Assembly (NCBI RefSeq): GCF_000829445.1
Contig: NZ_JXRQ01000015.1
Location: 408,127-472,126, forward strand
Direction of reading: 5' to 3'
DNA length: 64,000 nt
Source: Jeotgalibacillus alimentarius
Lineage (GTDB): Bacteria > Bacillota > Bacilli > Bacillales > Jeotgalibacillaceae
Below are positions 40,530 to 47,820 of the stretch, piece after piece (positions within the stretch are counted from its first letter, which is position 1; each line of letters opens with the position of its first letter). The notes beneath the pieces were generated by a model, which saw only the letters and a program-made list of their open reading frames with translations, was not told the DNA's origin and searched no databases. The translations under genes and the position numbers were made by a program.

Positions 40530-40622
40530 ATCAAATAGAAATTTTTCTCAAATCCGATTATTTTTGAAACGATTCAGGTTATCTGAACGTAAAAAGAAAA
40601 AAGGCTTGGAGAGGTGGAGCTG

Positions 40623-40814
40623 ATGAAAAGATGGCGTGAGAAGAAAGCTGCACGATCGCAGAAACGTAAAGATGAAGGAAGATATAACTTTTTGGACGTT
40701 TTGACAGACGTTCTGATCTGGGTTCCTGAGTTAGTGATCCTGCCATTCCGTCTGATATACTTGCTGTTCAGACTATTCGGGCGAGTGTTCAAAGATGGGT
40801 TTGATTCGATTTAA
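40623..40814 (+). CDS. Small membrane-associated protein of unknown function
   Basis: The product has 63 residues starting at ATG 40623 behind GGAGAGG: a basic head (MKRWREKKAARSQKRKDEGR) and an amphipathic/hydrophobic part (FLDVLTDVLIWVPELVILPF, then RLIYLLFRLFGRVFKDG). One membrane hairpin is likely. It lies 19 bp upstream of a BASS-type transporter gene and may be co-transcribed with it. I do not recognise the family. Confidence 0.65.
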   Translation: MKRWREKKAARSQKRKDEGRYNFLDVLTDVLIWVPELVILPFRLIYLLFRLFGRVFKDGFDSI

Positions 40815-40833
40815 TAGGCAGGTGTAATCAATT

Positions 40834-41769
40834 GTGCAATGGTTTGAAAGACTGTATAAATTTTTCATTTTAGGTGCTGTCGGGGCAGGACTTATCTTAA
40901 GTCAGTTGGATAGAGCCGGTCCTTTTGCCGAGAATCTGATTCTGCCGCTGCTTGCTTTGATGATTTATCTGACGTTCTTACAGATTCCGTTTAAAGATGT
41001 AAAGGCATCGTTTCAAAATAAAACATTCAGTATCAGTTCTCTATTGATCAATTTCGTATGGACACCATTTTTTGCATGGCTGCTGACGATTATTTTTCTT
41101 CCGGATCAGCCAGCGCTTGCGATCGGACTGATTATGCTGCTTGTGACACCATGTACTGACTGGTATTTAATATTTACTGGCGTCGCCAAAGGAAATACAG
41201 CACTGTCAGCAGCAATTCTGCCACTCAATCTGATTTTGCAGATTGTCCTGCTTCCGGTCTATTTGTTTATCTTTTTTGGATCGGGTGAGACAGTAGAAGC
41301 TGCGTATCTGGTTGAAGGGATTGTGTGGGTGTTACTGGTTCCGCTCGTGTTCGCGATGCTGACAAAAAAACTGTTAAAAGATAAGCCGTTGGGCGAATCA
41401 GATCTGCTGCAAAATCTGCCGACTGCTTTTCTGGTATTTGCAATCATCGCAATGTTTGCGGCACAGGGGAATATGCTTTTTGCAAACACCGGGATCTTCC
41501 TGCAGATCCTCTGGCCGCTCGCTGTCTTTTTTATTGTGAATTTTTTGATCAGCCAAAAGACGGGACAGTTTTGCAGGCTGCCGGCAGAAGACCGTGTCAG
41601 TCTGACAATGACAACACTCGCAAGAAATTCACCGCTTGCACTTGCAATTGCTGTAGCGGCCTTTCCAAATGAACCACTGATTCCATTAATACTGGTGATA
41701 GGACCGCTGATTGAACTGCCGGTTCTGGCACTTGTATCCAGAATCATGCTGAAGCTAAGCAGCACCTGA
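40834..41769 (+). CDS. BASS/ACR3-superfamily transporter
   Basis: The 311-residue protein has ten predicted membrane helices and the superfamily's paired core motifs: LLVTPCTDWYLIFTGVAKGN (near residues 107-126) and TTLARNSPLALAIAVAAFPN (near 255-274). The first motif has P-C-T-D as in ACR3-type arsenite permeases, where the cysteine is essential, but overall divergence leaves organic-acid or arsenite transport both possible. No arsR or arsC gene is nearby, which argues against a plain arsenic role. It starts with GTG. Confidence 0.75.
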   Translation: MQWFERLYKFFILGAVGAGLILSQLDRAGPFAENLILPLLALMIYLTFLQIPFKDVKASFQNKTFSISSLLINFVWTPFFAWLLTIIFLPDQPALAIGLIMLLVTPCTDWYLIFTGVAKGNTALSAAILPLNLILQIVLLPVYLFIFFGSGETVEAAYLVEGIVWVLLVPLVFAMLTKKLLKDKPLGESDLLQNLPTAFLVFAIIAMFAAQGNMLFANTGIFLQILWPLAVFFIVNFLISQKTGQFCRLPAEDRVSLTMTTLARNSPLALAIAVAAFPNEPLIPLILVIGPLIELPVLALVSRIMLKLSST

Positions 41770-41776
41770 AATATTG

Positions 41777-41815
41777 AAAATGCTCCCGGTGATCATTGAT
41801 CGCCGGGAGCATTTT
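41777..41815. terminator. Bidirectional terminator
   Basis: AAAATGCTCCCGG and CCGGGAGCATTTT between convergent transporter genes. Confidence 0.88.
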
Positions 41816-41817
41816 GC

Positions 41818-43071
41818 TTAACATAATGTATCTTTTGGTTTCGGGTTCTTTAATCCGAAGATCGGTCTGATGAATAGGGCAAGTCCTGTTCCAAGCATTG
41901 CCATAACAGCCCATACCCAGCCGTGAAGACTGAAGGATGCGATTCCGCCGAAGTATGCGCCGATGTTACAGCCAAAAGCAAGTCTGGCACCATAACCCAT
42001 CAGCAGTCCGCCGATGATCGAGCCGGCAGCAATACCAGGCTTGATTTTTTTAGGTTTGAACGCACCTGTCGCAGCGGCTGCAATAAATGCGCCGATGATA
42101 ATACCAAAATTCATGACACTCGTTGAATCAGCAAGAATGGAATTTTGCAGCTGTTCAGCATTTCCCTGCCAGTAACCCCATGAAGCGACATCTACACCAA
42201 ACAGCTCAAGGAACTTTGATCCCCACAGCGCAAATGCAGAAGTAATTCCCCATGGATTTCCTCTGAGTGTCAGCGTTAAAGCATTCAGCAGCGCTAAAAT
42301 AATCGCAGCTGTAAATAGAGGCCATGCTCCGCGGAATACTTTTTTGAATCCGGTTGTTGTTGGCAATGGCTTCATTGCAGGTGCATTCTTCTTAACTGCA
42401 ATGAACTTCAGTCCATAATAAATGGCTGCAAACAGCGCCATCTGAACAAGCCATGCGCCAAAGAATCCAAGATTAGTAGATTCAGCTAAAGAAAACGGTT
42501 CAAGTGCCCACGTTTCTTCCATCCAGAATGTGAAGTGATAGGCACCAATCACAGACCCTGCGATAAATCCAAGCAGTGTCAGAATCATTGATGAAGATCC
42601 GCCGCCAACAGAATACAGCGTACCTGATGCACAGCCGCTACCAAGCTGCATCCCGATACCAAAAATGAATGCCCCGAATAATACGCTGACCCCGACTGGA
42701 GACACGTAGCCGGCAGGTGTCACGCCCGTAAAGCTGAAGCCGGTACTCAGAATAATGGCAAAGAGAGTCGAAGCCACAGCAAGCATAACCATATGTGCCT
42801 GTATACCCTGTGCATTTCCAACAGCCATTAATCTTCTGAAAGCTGATGTGAAGCCAAAGCGTGCATATAATAAAGTAAGTCCAAGTGCAAGGCCCACAAT
42901 GAATAATATGCCCTGAACCGCATCAGTTGTAAAAACGATGAGTGCAAATAATGCAAGAGCAGCTGCAATACCGAGTAAGACAAACGGTTTTTGCATAGGA
43001 GCGAGATCTGTAACGACCGTTGTACGCCCGCGTTTCCACCCTTTTAGTGTTTCCTGAACCTGTTGTGCCAA
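41818..43071 (-). CDS. YeeE/YedE (TsuA-type) sulfur-compound transporter
   Basis: The ribosome site GGAGG supports TTG 43071 as the start, giving 417 residues. The protein has two homologous halves, each with a conserved cysteine near a glycine-rich loop: GSGCASGTLYSVGGG in the first and FGCNIGAYFGGIASFSLHGW in the second. These are the hallmark of thiosulfate-uptake TsuA proteins. About nine to eleven helices are predicted. The usual companion TsuB/TusA-type sulfurtransferase gene is absent on both sides. Confidence 0.85.
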   Translation of the reverse strand: MAQQVQETLKGWKRGRTTVVTDLAPMQKPFVLLGIAAALALFALIVFTTDAVQGILFIVGLALGLTLLYARFGFTSAFRRLMAVGNAQGIQAHMVMLAVASTLFAIILSTGFSFTGVTPAGYVSPVGVSVLFGAFIFGIGMQLGSGCASGTLYSVGGGSSSMILTLLGFIAGSVIGAYHFTFWMEETWALEPFSLAESTNLGFFGAWLVQMALFAAIYYGLKFIAVKKNAPAMKPLPTTTGFKKVFRGAWPLFTAAIILALLNALTLTLRGNPWGITSAFALWGSKFLELFGVDVASWGYWQGNAEQLQNSILADSTSVMNFGIIIGAFIAAAATGAFKPKKIKPGIAAGSIIGGLLMGYGARLAFGCNIGAYFGGIASFSLHGWVWAVMAMLGTGLALFIRPIFGLKNPKPKDTLC

Positions 43072-43190
43072 AGTGAAAACCTCCAATTCCTATTTGTTTG
43101 ATAAGGATTAATTTAGCACGGGGTTTCTATAGATGTAAATTTATAAGTTTTGGATGAAAGAAAAAAGGATTGGAAAAAAATGATTGATAA

Positions 43191-43250
43191 ATACCTTGCA
43201 TTACAAGATACTAAAAAGTATAGTAATCATATACCTTGTAATACAAGATA
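43191..43250 (+). promoter_or_regulatory. PadR promoter with twin operators 40 bp apart
   Basis: ATACCTTGCATTACAAGATA (43191-43210) and ATACCTTGTAATACAAGATA (43231-43250) are near-identical dyads (CTTGTA/TACAAG). TTGCAT (43196-43201) and TATAGT (43219-43224) with 17-bp spacing form a promoter; operator 1 covers the -35 and operator 2 lies just past the -10. Confidence 0.7.
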
Positions 43251-43269
43251 AAGAAATGGCGGGATGCTG

Positions 43270-43617
43270 ATGTCTCAGACACAAATGATGAAAGGCATAC
43301 TTGACGGCTGCCTGCTGGCTATTATCCGTGGTAAAGAAGTGTACGGATATGAGATGGCAGAGCGGCTCAGTGAGTACGGATTTGGTGAAGTGAGTGAGGG
43401 AACCATTTATCCGCTTCTCATGAGAATGCAGCGTGAAGGCCTTGTGACGTCTGTAAAAAAGGCATCAACCGCGGGCCCGAAACGGAAGTACTATTCCCTT
43501 ACAGATAAAGGCCGCCAGGAGCTTGAAGCGTTTCTTGAGAGATGGAAAAGATTAGAGAGAAGTGTGAATGAAGCAATCAGGCAGGAAACCAATGAGGGGA
43601 GTGAAGGCAGTGCCTGA
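43270..43617 (+). CDS. PadR-family transcriptional regulator
   Basis: The 115-residue protein is a winged-helix PadR regulator: MKGILDGCLLAIIRGKEVYG, then SEGTIYPLLMRMQREGLVTS (recognition helix and wing) and KRKYYSLTDKGRQEL. ATG 43270 is preferred because GGCGGG lies six bases before it; the ATG at 43264 abuts that site. It is followed, with an 8-bp overlap, by a HAAS-family membrane gene, a common PadR pairing. Twin operators upstream indicate autorepression. Confidence 0.88.
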   Translation: MSQTQMMKGILDGCLLAIIRGKEVYGYEMAERLSEYGFGEVSEGTIYPLLMRMQREGLVTSVKKASTAGPKRKYYSLTDKGRQELEAFLERWKRLERSVNEAIRQETNEGSEGSA

Positions 43618-44377
43618 ATTATCGAAGGAAAGCCGCAGGTTTATTGATGACCTTAGATTGTACCTGTTCTCATCTGGAAAGAAGGAAGAAGAGATCAGAG
43701 AAATTGCTGAAGAGCTTGAGGCTCACTTAGAAGAAGCGGAGAGAAACGGGAAGCCGATTGAACAGGTGGTTGGAGCGTCTCCTAAGGAATATATGGAGAT
43801 GATTTCAAATGAGATGGAGTTTGATAAGAAGGCGTGGATGAAGTATATCCCAGTAATTATATTCGGTGCCATTTCCTTTACCATCATTGGTCAGCTGGTT
43901 GAAGATATGAGGCTCAGTTACAGTTATGCAATATTAGGCGGATCAGCTTTAGTCAGTATTTTGTTTGTCATCATGATTTTTGGTGCATTTAAATATATGG
44001 CTGCCCGTCAAATGTCGCGTGTAAAAGAATTTCTAATTATTTTGCCACCTGTCTTTATCATGATGACATTATTTGGCGCACTGGTCTTTTGGGATATGAC
44101 TACGGATCTTCCGGGTTTTGAATTGGGTGTAATGCCAAGCATGATTGTAGGTGCAGTCACGGTTGCCATTTTAATGTGGGTATCAATCTGGGCCAAAACA
44201 GCCGTTCTACTGGTCATGTTATCAGCCATCCATGTCCCTGAATTGCTGTTAAAGCTGACTACGCTTGATGTGACGATAAGCTTAATCATCAATCTTGTGG
44301 CGATGTATCTGATTATTGGAATCTATATGTATTTTTCATTTAAGAAAATGAAGAAAGCTGATGCTGCTGCCGGCTGA
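43610..44377 (+). CDS. HAAS/DUF1700-type membrane protein, PadR partner
   Basis: Starting at GTG 43610 (GAGGGGA nine bases before) the product has 255 residues. The N-terminal 90 residues are the helical HAAS domain (FIDDLRLYLFSSGKKEEEIR, IAEELEAHLEEAERNGKPIE, VVGASPKEYMEMISNEM), followed by six to seven membrane helices. Such proteins are regularly encoded after padR and are thought to signal membrane state to it. The function is otherwise unknown. Confidence 0.8.
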   Translation: MPELSKESRRFIDDLRLYLFSSGKKEEEIREIAEELEAHLEEAERNGKPIEQVVGASPKEYMEMISNEMEFDKKAWMKYIPVIIFGAISFTIIGQLVEDMRLSYSYAILGGSALVSILFVIMIFGAFKYMAARQMSRVKEFLIILPPVFIMMTLFGALVFWDMTTDLPGFELGVMPSMIVGAVTVAILMWVSIWAKTAVLLVMLSAIHVPELLLKLTTLDVTISLIINLVAMYLIIGIYMYFSFKKMKKADAAAG

Positions 44378-44402
44378 GCCATGATCAGTTAATTTTTAAT
44401 AA

Positions 44403-44478
44403 AGCACTGTTAAAGTGGGCTGGTGATTGCAGCTGCAATCACCAGCTGTGCTAAAACAATATTTGGCTTTAACATAGC
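44403..44478. repeat. MITE-like repeat, 76-bp derivative with perfect central palindrome
   Basis: The copy consists of two inverted left-type ends around a 28-bp perfect palindrome (44419-44446; half GCTGGTGATTGCAG). Flanks TTTTAATAA and ATTTATTAA match at 7 of 9. It lies between padR-HAAS and the terminator at 44486. Confidence 0.6.
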
Positions 44479-44485
44479 ATTTATT

Positions 44486-44525
44486 AAAAAAGTTCTCACC
44501 CGGCTAAGGTGAGAACTTTTTTATT
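44486..44525. terminator. Bidirectional terminator
   Basis: AAAAAAGTTCTCACC and GGTGAGAACTTTTTT, between convergent genes. Confidence 0.85.
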
Positions 44526-45363
44526 TTTTCTCAAGATGAAACCCAAGTTTGGTTAAGGCACGCTCAAGATTTGTTTCAACATCAAACTTTGTAAAATCAA
44601 CCTGTGACTGGTTCGCCTGCAGTGCTGTCTCCGGGCGGATGCCGGTCAAAACAGCATGAACACCAATCAGATTCAGCAGCTTGACGATTTTCAGCAATGA
44701 TCCGATCACTAAATCGTCCACCTCAATGATACCTGACAGATCGATAATTAAATGATCAAGCTCAAGCTCTTGACTTCTTGTAAGTGTCAATTCAATAATC
44801 CGCTGCACCCTGATCTCATTAATACTGCCGATAACAGGAAGGATTGCAACGCCTGCTGTAATCGGCACAATTGGAACAGAAAGTGTGTCAATCTGCTTTT
44901 GTGCACCGTCGAGTTCAAGCACGTAGGAAAGAAGGGAACTCATCGTTTCAAGTATCCCCATCTGCTCTTCAGTCAGATCAAAAGGTTTTGTATCAAGACC
45001 GCAGATCGTTCCGTAATTTTTCCCATCTTCAAAATAAATCGGAATACCGACAAAGCTCCCGCTGCCAAGGTTCTGTGTAACAGCAAGCCCCTTTGTATTT
45101 TCATCTTCAGTAATATCAGGAATCAGGAGTAATTCATTTCCGTGATCTACACTCACTTTGCAATATGTATCCTTAAAAGGAAGCTTTTCCCCGGTCCGTA
45201 GTAGCTGCTCGTCCTTATTAATCACTTTGACAATCTCGTTAACCTGCTGGTCATTTTTTGCGATAAACAGTGTATTAATATCAAGTATGCCGGCCATCAT
45301 TTTTAAAGTCGAATCTGCCGCTTCATCAAAATTTTTGAATTTGACAGTGTTTACTTTATTCAT
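44521..45363 (-). CDS. GAF-STAS protein, RsbR-type stress sensor paralogue
   Basis: The 280-residue protein has an N-terminal GAF domain (residues 10-150; LKMMAGILDINTLFIAKNDQ, GSGSFVGIPIYFEDGKNYGT) and a C-terminal STAS domain (160-275; LDHLIIDLSGIIEVDDLVIG). In the STAS domain DLSG-I-E-D-x-x-I-G-S is the region that carries the RsbT-type phosphorylation serine or threonine in RsbR/RsbS. The layout fits a stressosome subunit with a soluble-ligand sensing head. A sigma-B-like promoter lies 48 bp upstream. The ATG follows AAAGGATC. Confidence 0.82.
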   Translation of the reverse strand: MNKVNTVKFKNFDEAADSTLKMMAGILDINTLFIAKNDQQVNEIVKVINKDEQLLRTGEKLPFKDTYCKVSVDHGNELLLIPDITEDENTKGLAVTQNLGSGSFVGIPIYFEDGKNYGTICGLDTKPFDLTEEQMGILETMSSLLSYVLELDGAQKQIDTLSVPIVPITAGVAILPVIGSINEIRVQRIIELTLTRSQELELDHLIIDLSGIIEVDDLVIGSLLKIVKLLNLIGVHAVLTGIRPETALQANQSQVDFTKFDVETNLERALTKLGFHLEKK

Positions 45364-45410
45364 ATAAAGATCCTTTCTTATTGTAAAAAGTCTGAGGCTT
45401 AAAGTACTCA

Positions 45411-45436
45411 GTTCCCTTTAGGTTAACAGCCTAAAC
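45411..45436 (-). promoter_or_regulatory. Candidate sigma-B promoter of the GAF-STAS gene
   Basis: On the minus strand GTTTAG (45431-45436), 14 bp, then GGGAAC (45411-45416). This is close to the sigma-B consensus GTTTAA-N12-15-GGGTAT. Confidence 0.45.
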
Positions 45437-45442
45437 CGGAAT

Positions 45443-45484
45443 ATAAAAAAATCCGGAAATGATGGCAAAGCAATCATTTCCGGA
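45443..45484 (-). terminator. Terminator of the DUF3231 gene
   Basis: TCCGGAAATGAT and ATCATTTCCGGA form a perfect stem, followed on the minus strand by seven T. Confidence 0.85.
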
Positions 45485-45492
45485 AGCGTCTG

Positions 45493-46011
45493 TTATCCCT
45501 GATGTGCCATTTCTTTGATCTGATAAAGAGGAGGCGGGATCAGCCATCCTTTTTCCTTGCTGAGACGAAGCGTTTTTGCTGCGAACGCCACTTTTTGAGT
45601 GTGGAATTGCGCAAACATGAGTCCCACGTCTTCGCGGACACATTGAGCAATCATCTGACTGTCAGCTGTCATAGCTGTCCCTGTACTTGCTGCGATTGAA
45701 GCGGCAATTTCAGGGTCCTGAAAGCGTGCACCGTCCGGAATCTGATCAATGCCTGCCTTCGCGCGGGCCGGCGGTGATGGAGGGACCTGAATCTGATGTT
45801 CGATAAGCAGCTCTTCAAGCTGACGGCTCTCATCCTGCCCCATCTTGATCGCTTCCTCAATCAGTTCTCTCAGTTCTCGGTCTCCGGCATGGTTTAAAAG
45901 CGTCTGGTTAGCGGCAATTGATGATTTCGCTTTTAAGAGCGCAGACCATACCCCATAAATTTCTCCATAATGTAATGGTTCATTTTTTGGTGCTCCACTT
46001 AAGATTCCCAT
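45493..46011 (-). CDS. DUF3231 family protein (single domain), probably spore-expressed
   Basis: The 172-residue helical protein fits DUF3231: HYGEIYGVWSALLKAKSSIA, LIEEAIKMGQDESRQLEELL, and ADSQMIAQCVREDVGLMFAQ, then FHTQKVAFAAKTLRL. Family members often have two such domains; this one has a single domain. The fold resembles CotF-like ferritin-type bundles. The upstream sigma-G-type promoter (CATACTA -10) suggests expression in the forespore. Its role is unknown. Ribosome site AAAGGGGGAG. Confidence 0.75.
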   Translation of the reverse strand: MGILSGAPKNEPLHYGEIYGVWSALLKAKSSIAANQTLLNHAGDRELRELIEEAIKMGQDESRQLEELLIEHQIQVPPSPPARAKAGIDQIPDGARFQDPEIAASIAASTGTAMTADSQMIAQCVREDVGLMFAQFHTQKVAFAAKTLRLSKEKGWLIPPPLYQIKEMAHQG

Positions 46012-46053
46012 GATGCTCCCCCTTTTGCGAAATTGACTGAATCAGTCACATGC

Positions 46054-46083
46054 TAGTATGCACTTCTGAGGTTTAACTATTCT
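46054..46083 (-). promoter_or_regulatory. Sigma-G type promoter of the DUF3231 gene
   Basis: On the minus strand AGAATA (46078-46083), 17 bp, then CATACTA (46054-46060). The consensus for sigma-G is TGAATA-N17/18-CATACTA, so only one base differs. Confidence 0.6.
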
Positions 46084-46094
46084 GTATGGGGTAG
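46071..46094 (+). promoter_or_regulatory. Sigma-B type promoter of the flavodoxin-like gene
   Basis: GTTTAA (46071-46076), 12 bp, then GGGTAG (46089-46094), near-perfect to GTTTAA...GGGTAT. It overlaps the divergent sigma-G promoter. Confidence 0.6.
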
Positions 46095-46127
46095 TTACAT
46101 AAGACAGTTAAATTTTGGAGGGATACG

Positions 46128-46751
46128 ATGGAGAAGATTAAGGCATTAATACTTAACGCAACACTGAAATCATCTGAAGAGGAATCAAATACAGGATATA
46201 TGGCAAAGGAAGTGGCTGAGATTTTAACAAGCGAAGATGCTGAGGTGGAAATCATCAGGCTTGCTGATTACCGGATTTCATATGGTATTGATACGGATAT
46301 GGGAGACGGTGATGAATGGCCGGAGATTTACGAGAAAGTAAAAGAAGCTGACATTGTGATGATCGGAACACCGCTCTGGATCGGGGAAAAAAGCAGTCTT
46401 GCCACAGTAGCAATGGAAAGGCTCTATGGCGGCAGCAGTGATACAAATGAAAAAGGACAGGCGATCTATTATAACAAAGTTGGAGGCGTACTGATTACGG
46501 GTAACGAGGATGGTGCTAAGCAGGCCGCTGCATCTGTACTGTATGGACTTTCACATATCGGATTTACCGTACCGCCGAACGTTGATGCTTACTGGGTAGG
46601 AGAAGCAGGTCCGGGCCCATCTTATATTGAAGCAGAAGGCTATAAGAGTGAATTTACACAGTCCCATATCCAGATGCTTGCTTATAATACACTGCACATC
46701 GCAAAAATATTAAAAGAAAATCCGATTCCTGCTAAAGGAAATACGATGTAA
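46128..46751 (+). CDS. NADPH-dependent FMN reductase / flavodoxin-family protein
   Basis: The 207-residue protein has the flavodoxin-like fold: ALILNATLKSSEEESNTGYM (phosphate loop, residues 6-25), VMIGTPLWIGEKSSLATVAM (near 79-98) and VLITGNEDGAKQAAASVLYG. Such proteins reduce FMN or quinones with NAD(P)H. A sigma-B-type promoter suggests a general stress role. GGAGGG precedes the ATG. A weak hairpin terminator follows. Confidence 0.78.
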   Translation: MEKIKALILNATLKSSEEESNTGYMAKEVAEILTSEDAEVEIIRLADYRISYGIDTDMGDGDEWPEIYEKVKEADIVMIGTPLWIGEKSSLATVAMERLYGGSSDTNEKGQAIYYNKVGGVLITGNEDGAKQAAASVLYGLSHIGFTVPPNVDAYWVGEAGPGPSYIEAEGYKSEFTQSHIQMLAYNTLHIAKILKENPIPAKGNTM

Positions 46752-46755
46752 CAGG

Positions 46756-46783
46756 AGCGGCTCTTAAGAAAAGAGCCGCTTTA
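46756..46783 (+). terminator. Terminator of the flavodoxin-like gene
   Basis: AGCGGCTCTT and AAGAGCCGCT stem; the T-tail is short. Confidence 0.6.
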
Positions 46784-46877
46784 ACTTGTGGTAATTGCTT
46801 CTTTCACAATCAAAATTCCTGTAAAATGCACATAAGGTAAGAAGCAGCCATGTGCTGCAGAATGAGAGGCGTTTTGT

Positions 46878-47504
46878 GTGGGTGATTACAGCGAATTAGC
46901 CAGGAGTATACAGTTCAACAGGGATATGAATACAGTATCTTCTTCAGACCCCGGCTGTTTATTAATTGGCGTTGGCAGAAGTGCCGCTGTCTTTAAAATT
47001 GCAGGGGAACAAAAAGTCATTAAAGTATTCTTTCCCGGATTTGAGGAAGTAGCGGCTGAGGAAGCTCATATATACGGGCTATTATCAGACAGTGAGTTTT
47101 ATCCGCGACTGTATGATTCAGGTATGAATTATCTTGTGATAGATTTTATAGAGGGAAAAACTTTTTTCCAATGTCTGACTGCAGGGGTTCCGATTAAGAA
47201 AAAGTATCTGGATGAAGTGGATGAGGCACTTGGTGTTGCCCGTAATGCAGGGTTGAACCCATCAGATGTCCACCTGCGGAATATTATATTAAAACCGGAC
47301 GGTCACATTATGATGATTGATCTTGCACGCTTCCGTCAGGTAAAAGATCATGATCAGCAATGGGAAGATTTGAAAAAAGTCTGGCGATATTACGATCACA
47401 GATACTTTCCGAAGAAGTTACCCGGAAGTCTGTTAAACATTGCAGCTTTTATATATAAGAAAACCTGGGAACCATTTCTGGAAAGGAGAAAAGGAAAGTC
47501 ATGA
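46878..47504 (+). CDS. Small protein kinase-like protein (YrzF/YbdM type)
   Basis: The 208-residue protein starts with GTG. It has a compact kinase-like lobe: GVGRSAAVFKIAGEQKVIKV (nucleotide loop and lysine), YLVIDFIEGKTF (hinge), PSDVHLRNIILKPDG (catalytic loop with D-x-x-x-x-N) and MMIDLARFRQ (metal-binding D-L-A in place of DFG). It resembles the minimal Bacillus serine/threonine kinases. It overlaps by 4 bp a 77-codon membrane gene, perhaps its partner or anchor. Confidence 0.78.
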   Translation: MGDYSELARSIQFNRDMNTVSSSDPGCLLIGVGRSAAVFKIAGEQKVIKVFFPGFEEVAAEEAHIYGLLSDSEFYPRLYDSGMNYLVIDFIEGKTFFQCLTAGVPIKKKYLDEVDEALGVARNAGLNPSDVHLRNIILKPDGHIMMIDLARFRQVKDHDQQWEDLKKVWRYYDHRYFPKKLPGSLLNIAAFIYKKTWEPFLERRKGKS

Positions 47505-47734
47505 ATAAATACGAACTGACTGCCTGGCTCTGTCTTGCCGGTGGTATGCTTGTCTGGATATTGATCCTTGTGATAGAGCGGAATTCACCAATCAGCTTTC
47601 TCCTTCCTGTATTCGGCTTAATCGGTACAGTCAGTGCGGCGGCAGACAGAAGAATATGGCTGGCAATTGCAAACGCTCTTATGATGATCAGCCCGCTTGC
47701 CGTGCTGTTCATCAATGAATTAGTCCGGGTGTAG
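47501..47734 (+). CDS. 77-residue membrane protein downstream of the kinase
   Basis: The protein has three hydrophobic segments (residues 5-24, 29-47, 52-73). It starts ATGA within the kinase stop and is therefore translationally coupled to it. I do not recognise the family. Coupling to a small kinase suggests a shared function, which is inference. Confidence 0.65.
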   Translation: MNKYELTAWLCLAGGMLVWILILVIERNSPISFLLPVFGLIGTVSAAADRRIWLAIANALMMISPLAVLFINELVRV

Positions 47735-47820
47735 CAGGTATTTTAAAAAATTAGTGAATCCGTTAGAACTTTGGTAGTATGAAAATACAGGATTAAATAC
47801 ATAACATAAAAGGTGGTTGC

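Noticed and set aside
41259..41765. 168-codon minus-strand frame in the BASS transporter
   Set aside because: It is a shadow of a gene with clear family motifs and has no ribosome site.
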